DNA from: JAWXCH01 sp034440595
GTDB lineage: Bacteria > Planctomycetota > Planctomycetia > Pirellulales > JALHPA01
Assembly (NCBI GenBank): GCA_034440595.1
Contig: JAWXCH010000209.1
Location: forward strand, 1-6,998
DNA length: 6,998 nucleotides
Direction of reading: 5' to 3'
This document shows, piece by piece, positions 1 through 4,417 of this stretch (the first letter of the stretch is position 1; each line of letters opens with the position of its first letter). Below the pieces are notes generated by a model. The model saw only the letters and a list, made by a program, of their open reading frames with translations. It searched no databases and had not been told where the DNA came from. Both the position numbers and the translations under genes were made by a program.

Positions 1-279
1 GTATTCACCTTGGTCGTCATACTTCCACAGTTTCTCAAACAGAACAACCGAGTGGGGGGAGAACTGGCAGAAATTTCCATGCTGTGGCAGACTCTCCTTG
101 TGATGGGCTGTACGACCGCAATTTGGGTCACCGTGGCCCTACTTACAAAACCAGAACCTGACGCGGTGCTTCAGAGTTTTTATCGACGAGCGCATCCATT
201 AGGATACTGGGGGCCGGTGCGAATATCGCTGCATACGGGGGATGAAATCCATGCGAAGCCAATCACCGGTGGAAACTGA
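1..279 (+). CDS. C-terminal end of a sodium:solute symporter (SSS family), 5' partial
   Basis: The reading frame is open from the first base, so the gene begins upstream of the window; 92 codons plus stop are visible. Seen: the end of one hydrophobic segment (VVILPQFL), a short polar stretch, a full membrane helix at about residues 26-48 of the fragment (LWQTLLVMGCTTAIWVTVAL), then a soluble tail with TKPEPDAVLQSFYRRAHPLG and WGPVR. From memory, the pattern 'T-K-P-x-x-x-x-x-L-x-x-F-Y-R-R-x-x-P-x-G' just after the last core helix is typical of planctomycete and bacteroidete SSS proteins, which import sugars, organic acids or other solutes with Na+ across the inner membrane. The substrate cannot be inferred from the tail. 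The next gene starts three bases after this stop, implying co-transcription. An unrelated membrane protein is possible, but the tail pattern favours SSS. Confidence 0.72.
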   Translation, partial: VFTLVVILPQFLKQNNRVGGELAEISMLWQTLLVMGCTTAIWVTVALLTKPEPDAVLQSFYRRAHPLGYWGPVRISLHTGDEIHAKPITGGN

Positions 280-282
280 GAA

Positions 283-597
283 ATGAATTCTAATAATAGT
301 GAGCTTCCCGACATTGAATGGCGACCAATCGTCCGCGGCGGGCTGATTGCGTCAGTCGGTGCGGTGGCTTGCTCAATGCTGGTCGTAAGTCTGTCAGCTT
401 TCTACACCGCGCAATGGATGCTTGGGGCGGGAACCATGATCGCCGCTGTGGCAGGGGGCATTTGTTTTTCAAAGACGTTGGACCCCTTTCTGATCTCGCT
501 TGAGTTGCGAGATGCGGCGGAAGTTACGAATGAACAGTATCTTGAACCTTTAGACCCGTTGCGGCAACAATCGGCGGACACCCCGCAGGTTCCTTAG
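283..597 (+). CDS. Small protein with two membrane segments, coupled to the symporter gene
   Basis: I do not recognise a named family for this 104-residue protein. The ATG at 283 follows the symporter stop by three bases, with a weak purine-rich GGTGGA at 268-273 as possible ribosome binding site. Seen: a polar N-terminus (to about residue 17), two hydrophobic helices at about 19-40 and 44-63 joined by a short FYTAQWML turn, then an acidic, proline-containing soluble tail (SLELRDAAEVTNEQYLEP). Both ends are therefore likely on the same side of the membrane. From memory, many planctomycete SSS symporters carry extra C-terminal membrane segments after the FYRR tail, so this may be that region as a separate polypeptide. 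Inference: it stabilises or assists the symporter. The lengths and separate start make a real gene likely; the function is unproven. Confidence 0.7.
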   Translation: MNSNNSELPDIEWRPIVRGGLIASVGAVACSMLVVSLSAFYTAQWMLGAGTMIAAVAGGICFSKTLDPFLISLELRDAAEVTNEQYLEPLDPLRQQSADTPQVP

Positions 598-629
598 ACG
601 CTGCGATTCCCATTTTCCATTTTTGCCAT

Positions 630-633
630 GAGG
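630..633 (+). promoter_or_regulatory. Putative Shine-Dalgarno supporting a TTG start
   Basis: GAGG lies seven bases before the TTG at 641. An in-frame TGA at 635-637 leaves only ATC before this TTG, so TTG is the first usual start in the frame. The nearby ATG at 628 is in another frame and cannot serve this gene. Confidence 0.5.
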
Positions 634-640
634 TTGAATC

Positions 641-1468
641 TTGCTTACCGACTCTGCACATTCCGATGGTGTCGCGATTGCCGGGCGTCCCCACGTACTC
701 TATCTCGGCGATTGGGTCTTCCACGTCGGGCCGGTCTTTATCGAGACACCCTTCGCTCTTGAGACCAAGGATTGCGACTTGCATTTCTATGGCCAGCGGC
801 TGGCAGATGCTTTTCGCTTGGAAGCCAATGTTACGACGCTGGCCAATTGGACGTTGTATCGACTGGAACCAGGCAAGCTAGAAGAGTCGATCAATCGCTC
901 CGCGGCATTAGTGATCAGCGATGTCGAGGCGAAGTGTTTCCATCTCTACCCCACGTTTTTTGACCGCGCGCGTCGAGAAAAAACGATTGTCACTTTTCCC
1001 GACCGGCTCGAGTTCATCAAAAATTGGGTTCACGGCGGCGGCGGGCTGATGATGCTCGGTGGCTGGCTGTCGTTCTCCGGTGCCAAGGAAATGGGAGGAT
1101 GGCGGCGCAGCACACTCGCCGCGGCTTTGCCGGTGGAATGTCTGGTTGGTGAGGATCTGGTCGAGTCGTCGGCCGGCTACACTGCCGAAGTGTTGCTGCC
1201 AGATCATCCACTGGCGAAGGGACTTCCCTGGGCATCCTTTCCACCGATCTTTGGCTATAACGAATTGATTCCTCGTGCGGATGCTGAAGTCGTTGTCCGC
1301 GTGCGCGAGACAGGCCACCCGTTGGTGGTTGCCGGCAAATATGGTCAGGGTCGCGTGGCGATTTATGCCTCGGACCCTGCCCCTCATTGGGGAATCAATT
1401 TCGAACTGTGGGAAGGCTATGACCAGTTTTGGACTGGCATGCGCAAGTGGGTCAGCCGCGAGGACTGA
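641..1468 (+). CDS. Glutamine amidotransferase-like protein (class I GATase fold, DUF1355/PF07090-like)
   Basis: This 275-residue protein looks like the 'putative glutamine amidotransferase' family, a Rossmann-like class I GATase fold often found beside carbohydrate-related genes in Planctomycetes. Seen: an early strand (HVLYLGDWVF, about 18-27), a segment reading AALVISDVEAKCFHLYP (about 88-104), a helix plus glycine-rich strand (FIKNWVHGGGGLMMLGG), the elbow-like GGWLSFSG at 140-147, and a C-terminal YGQGRVAIYASDPAPHWG with His249. At the elbow, where true amidotransferases carry G-x-C-x-G, there is no cysteine, so glutaminase activity is unlikely; a binding, scaffolding or hydrolase role is inferred. 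No signal peptide is evident, so it is probably cytosolic. The TTG start is forced by an in-frame stop at 635-637 and supported by GAGG at 630-633. It lies 43 bases after the small membrane protein gene. Confidence 0.75.
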   Translation: MLTDSAHSDGVAIAGRPHVLYLGDWVFHVGPVFIETPFALETKDCDLHFYGQRLADAFRLEANVTTLANWTLYRLEPGKLEESINRSAALVISDVEAKCFHLYPTFFDRARREKTIVTFPDRLEFIKNWVHGGGGLMMLGGWLSFSGAKEMGGWRRSTLAAALPVECLVGEDLVESSAGYTAEVLLPDHPLAKGLPWASFPPIFGYNELIPRADAEVVVRVRETGHPLVVAGKYGQGRVAIYASDPAPHWGINFELWEGYDQFWTGMRKWVSRED

Positions 1469-1474
1469 TCGTTA

Positions 1475-1498
1475 GTGTGCCACTGGTTCTGCCAGTGC
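1475..1498 (+). repeat. Left arm of the inverted repeat pair
   Basis: It starts GTGTGCCACTGG and ends CCAGTGC. The internal palindrome CACTGG/CCAGTG (1481-1486 with 1492-1497) has a five-base loop. Confidence 0.8.
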
Positions 1499-1554
1499 GA
1501 ACGTTGCTGATGCTAAGACACACTACTGGTGGACGATTTGCTGAACTCAAAACA

Positions 1555-2844
1555 ATGCCAATACGCCCGTCACTTTCGAGCACTGGCGGAGCCAGTGGCA
1601 CACCGCGTGAACAACCTTCCGACTCGTTCTTAGTCGGTGCCGCCAAGGAAGAGATCACACCTCCGTTGTCGGTCGGGTTGCTCATGTCGAGTGTCGATCG
1701 ACGTTGGCAGCCGTTTGAGACTGTTCGCCTGCCGCTGTATGCCAGGGTCTTGATTGTAGAAGGTACAGCCCGTGCGGCCATTGTGTCGCTGGATTTGCTA
1801 TTTCTATCCGACGCGGCTGTCCGAGGATTTGCACGGTTCAAAGCGGCAATTTGCCAAGTTGCTGGCAATGTGGTGCGGCCAGACGAAGTGATTCTCGCCT
1901 GTACACACACGCATTCGGCACCCGAGTCCGGCTCATTGAGCGATCTTCAGCAAACAGCAGACTTCGCTGGCTGGATTGATTATCTCGCCGTGCAGATTGG
2001 TCGCGCCATCGCCGCTGCATTTTCAAAAAGACAGCCGTGCAGTTTGCGACTGGGAACGGCCAAAGCGCCGGGGCTGGGCATCTATCGTCGCTGGCAAACG
2101 ACTAGCGGCATTGAGATGTCTCACCCAGAACCGGCGGCGGAGTCGATTATCTCGCGCGAGGGACCGGTGGACGACGCGGTTCTGGTCGCCACGTTTGTTG
2201 ATCCGCAGGAGCAAGTGGTCGCGATGGCCGTGAATGCCACCTGCCACCCTGTCTATGAAATGTGCATGCCGCACGTGTCGCCAGATTATCCTGGTGAACT
2301 GACACTGCTGCTGGAGAAAAAATTTCCAAGTGCCACCGCGCTCTTTCTCAACGGTGCTGCTGGTGATATCAATCCGACCACCGTTTCCAGTGGCCCGTTG
2401 GCTGCACAACAGCATGCAGCTCGACTGGCCGCGGCCGTTCACAATGCGATTGACCAATCGTCGAGGTCTGCTTCAACCATCGTTTCCATTCGTCGTGACC
2501 GGCTTATTTTGCCGACACGATTGCCCGACGGCCGCGATGTCGGCGTAACGGCAGAGGCCGATGTCGCGTTACTGCAAATAGGGGATGGTGCGATTGCCTT
2601 TCTGCCCGGCGAGCCGTTTGTAGAAACCGGCCTGGCAATTCGTCAACAAAGTCCTTTCGCATTTCAGGCGGTTGTCGGCTATAGCGAGGCCACAATCGGC
2701 TACATCCCCACGGATGAGGCATTTGCACTAGGGGGATACGAAACCGGCTTTGGTGGCTGGTCGTACCTGTCACCTGGTTGTGAGCTGGCCTTGCGTCAAT
2801 GTGCATTCAAGCTGACTCAAAAACTATCGCCGCCGCGGCATTAA
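1555..2844 (+). CDS. Neutral/alkaline non-lysosomal ceramidase-family hydrolase, no signal peptide
   Basis: From ATG 1555 the product is 429 residues. Seen: N-terminal strand FLVGAAKEEITPP, then CTHTHSAP with His118 and His120, NATCHPVY with His231, the core motif NGAAGDINP with Asp271, PGEPFVE with Glu353, and the C-terminal YSEATIGYIPTDEAFALGGYE with Tyr383 and Tyr395. This order matches the catalytic domain of the ceramidase family (PF04734), where zinc is held by two His, a Glu and a Tyr. Ceramidases of about 650 residues have an extra C-terminal domain missing here, so amide hydrolysis of ceramide is not implied; the substrate is unknown. No signal peptide is visible, pointing to the cytosol. 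Start choice is uncertain: 1555 is the last ATG before the conserved core, since the next in-frame ATG (1684) falls inside it. ATG 1510, GTG 1477 or ATG 1429 (overlapping the upstream gene by 40 bases) are alternatives, and none has a good Shine-Dalgarno. The first residues are encoded by the inverted repeat element. Confidence 0.85.
   Translation: MPIRPSLSSTGGASGTPREQPSDSFLVGAAKEEITPPLSVGLLMSSVDRRWQPFETVRLPLYARVLIVEGTARAAIVSLDLLFLSDAAVRGFARFKAAICQVAGNVVRPDEVILACTHTHSAPESGSLSDLQQTADFAGWIDYLAVQIGRAIAAAFSKRQPCSLRLGTAKAPGLGIYRRWQTTSGIEMSHPEPAAESIISREGPVDDAVLVATFVDPQEQVVAMAVNATCHPVYEMCMPHVSPDYPGELTLLLEKKFPSATALFLNGAAGDINPTTVSSGPLAAQQHAARLAAAVHNAIDQSSRSASTIVSIRRDRLILPTRLPDGRDVGVTAEADVALLQIGDGAIAFLPGEPFVETGLAIRQQSPFAFQAVVGYSEATIGYIPTDEAFALGGYETGFGGWSYLSPGCELALRQCAFKLTQKLSPPRH
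1580..1603 (-). repeat. Right arm of the inverted repeat pair
   Basis: It starts GCACTGGC and ends CCAGTGGCACAC. The internal stem is CACTGGC/GCCAGTG (1581-1587 with 1591-1597), seven pairs around a GGA loop. It is read in frame as part of the downstream protein (STGGASGTP). Confidence 0.8.
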
Positions 2845-2948
2845 GTTGCTTAAAATCTGGCGCATAGCTTGCCTCTCGCGTTGCGTGCGACGACAATAGG
2901 CCCGTGCGAGACCAGTAGTTTGCCTGCCTCGACTAACCTCCCTTGACC

Positions 2949-2953
2949 AAGGA
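2949..2953 (+). promoter_or_regulatory. Shine-Dalgarno for the second ceramidase-like gene
   Basis: AAGGA lies nine bases before the ATG at 2963 and supports that start, which also gives a complete signal peptide. The rest of the 118-base gap from 2845 contains no clear terminator or promoter that I can defend. Confidence 0.55.
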
Positions 2954-2962
2954 TACAGCTTC

Positions 2963-4357
2963 ATGTGCCGACGCCCGTTCTGTCGATTTGCCAACGCTTC
3001 AAGAGTTGCATCGATCCTGTTTTTAGTAGTGATGCTTTTCGGCAGTTTGATGGATCCGCAACTGCTTCACGCACAGGTAAAAGTTGGCGCTGCGTCATCC
3101 GAGTTAATCTGCGATCCGGAAATGGTAATCGGCGGCGGTATCCTCGGTGCCCACATGACCGAGCAAGAAGGAAAACTGCGCGTGATCGCAGTCGTTCTAG
3201 AAAAGCCTGGTAGCCCAAAGGTCGCCATTGTGGCAGCCGATGTGCTGTTTGTCAGCAAGGACTTTGTCGATGCGGCATTGAAAGAGATCGAGAAGACAAT
3301 CGGCATTCCCGCCGACAATATTCTGGTCAATGCCACCCATACGCATCACGCGCCGACTACCGCGACCGTGCATGGTTACAAACGCGAAGAGGAGTTTTGT
3401 AAACGAGTGCAGCAGGGAATTGTGAAGGCAGTCACCGAAGCCAACGCCAAGCTCTCTGAAAAACCGTGTGAGTTCAAATTCTGTCTGGGAGAAGAATCTT
3501 CGTTTGGCCAGAACAGTCGACTGCTACTCAACGACGGGCGAGTCTACTGGACTGGCCCACAGGACGGTTTTGTTCGCCCGACAGGACCATTCGATCCACA
3601 GTTACCGGTGCTGGCTTTTGAGAATGATCAAAAGAAGCTGCAAGCGGTCATCTTCAACCACTCGACGCACACCATCGGCTCGCGCAAGCCGGGCGTGCGC
3701 TCCCCGTCGGTCTATGGGTTCACAACGCAAGAGTTGGAGGATGAACTTGGGGGAACATTCCTGTTTTTGGAAGGAGCTTCTGGTTCCACGCACAACCTGT
3801 ATCTGAAGGCGGATGAAGGAATCACGCGCATGAAGGCCGCCGTGAAGTCCGCGCTGGAAAAAGCAGAACCGCATCCAGTAAATGCGCTCCTCTCAATTAA
3901 GAAGCCGTTCACGTTCAAGGTTCGCACGTTTGACGACGCGGTCGAAGATAAAAAATGTGTTGACTACTGCACAAAGTACAACGGCAAGCACGCGGATTCG
4001 ATCATTGGAGTCTTCCGCAACCAACGCGCCGTTCTGGCACCGCAACAAGGCCAAGAACGGACGACAGTTCTCCAGACCATGCTCATCGGCGACGTCGCCA
4101 TCGTCGGCGTTCCGGCCGAGTACTTCACGGTGCTGGGCCAGGACATCAAGCGTCGCTCCCCATTCCGCTATACGTATGTCGCCGAACTGGCCAACGATTG
4201 GATCGGCTATCTGCCGGATAAACGTGGGCACGAACTCGGCGGCTATCAAACCTGGACCGGCCTGCACAGCTACGCCGAACCGGGCACCGGAGAACGCATT
4301 GTTGACGAGACGGTTTCCATGCTCAACGAGTTGCACAAAAAGGCTAATACTCACTAG
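2963..4357 (+). CDS. Exported ceramidase-family protein with altered core motif
   Basis: This 464-residue protein has a signal peptide: basic start (CRRPFCRF), hydrophobic core at about 15-30 (VASILFLVVMLFGSL) and likely cleavage after Ala37 (LLHA|Q). It should act in the periplasm or outside. Seen next: VKVGAASSELICDP, NATHTHHAP with His126 and His128, NHSTHTIG with His236, EGASGSTHNL at 270-279, VGVPAEYF with Glu386, and IGYLPDKRGHELGGYQ with Tyr416 and Tyr428. These align in order with the preceding gene, so the zinc-ligand positions of the PF04734 fold appear kept. The core G-D-x-N-P motif of family members, intact in the neighbour, is here G-S-T-H-N, which may change catalysis or substrate. 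Several cysteines are present, including a C-x-x-x-C (KKCVDYC). The C-terminal domain of longer ceramidases is absent. The gene is probably a divergent paralog of its neighbour; substrate unknown. Confidence 0.85.
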   Translation: MCRRPFCRFANASRVASILFLVVMLFGSLMDPQLLHAQVKVGAASSELICDPEMVIGGGILGAHMTEQEGKLRVIAVVLEKPGSPKVAIVAADVLFVSKDFVDAALKEIEKTIGIPADNILVNATHTHHAPTTATVHGYKREEEFCKRVQQGIVKAVTEANAKLSEKPCEFKFCLGEESSFGQNSRLLLNDGRVYWTGPQDGFVRPTGPFDPQLPVLAFENDQKKLQAVIFNHSTHTIGSRKPGVRSPSVYGFTTQELEDELGGTFLFLEGASGSTHNLYLKADEGITRMKAAVKSALEKAEPHPVNALLSIKKPFTFKVRTFDDAVEDKKCVDYCTKYNGKHADSIIGVFRNQRAVLAPQQGQERTTVLQTMLIGDVAIVGVPAEYFTVLGQDIKRRSPFRYTYVAELANDWIGYLPDKRGHELGGYQTWTGLHSYAEPGTGERIVDETVSMLNELHKKANTH

Positions 4358-4407
4358 TGGCATTACGCTATCAATGTCTGGCGGTCGTGGCTTGGTTCGA
4401 CAACTCT

Positions 4408-4411
4408 GGAG
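4408..4411 (+). promoter_or_regulatory. Shine-Dalgarno for the dehydrogenase gene
   Basis: GGAG, within GGAGAG, sits six bases before the ATG at 4418 and, with the signal peptide that follows, fixes this start. The gap to the previous stop is 60 bases. Confidence 0.6.
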
Positions 4412-4417
4412 AGTTTC

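Larger units (their letters stand above)
1475..1603. repeat. Inverted repeat pair, REP-pair or MITE-like element (about 129 bp)
   Basis: Two 24-base arms (1475-1498 and 1580-1603) are reverse complements of each other at 22 of 24 positions, separated by 81 bases. Each arm is also a small hairpin: CACTGG TTCTG CCAGTG on the left, CACTGG CGGAG CCAGTG on the right. Two inverted hairpin units bordering a spacer resembles REP/BIME architecture or a small non-autonomous element. No transposase or RAYT gene is in the window and no target duplication is evident. It begins seven bases after the amidotransferase-like stop and covers the likely start of the next gene. A transcription terminator role for one hairpin is possible, but no T-run follows either arm. 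Confidence 0.8.

Noticed and set aside
908..1387. Antisense reading frame of 159 codons opposite the GATase-like gene
   Set aside because: It lies wholly within a well-supported gene on the other strand and its translation shows no recognisable motif or ordered hydrophobic pattern.
1519..1533. Possible third degenerate copy of the repeat (CACACTACTGGTGG) between the two arms
   Set aside because: Only a short ACTGGT core is shared and there is no paired hairpin half, so chance similarity cannot be excluded.
2845..2962. Possible terminator hairpin between the two ceramidase-like genes (TCTCGC near 2873 with GCGAGA near 2906)
   Set aside because: The arms are only six bases with a loop of roughly 27 bases and no T-run follows.
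3893..4363. Antisense reading frame of 156 codons over the end of the exported ceramidase-like gene
   Set aside because: It overlaps the conserved Glu and GY-x-P motifs coded on the + strand and has no independent support.
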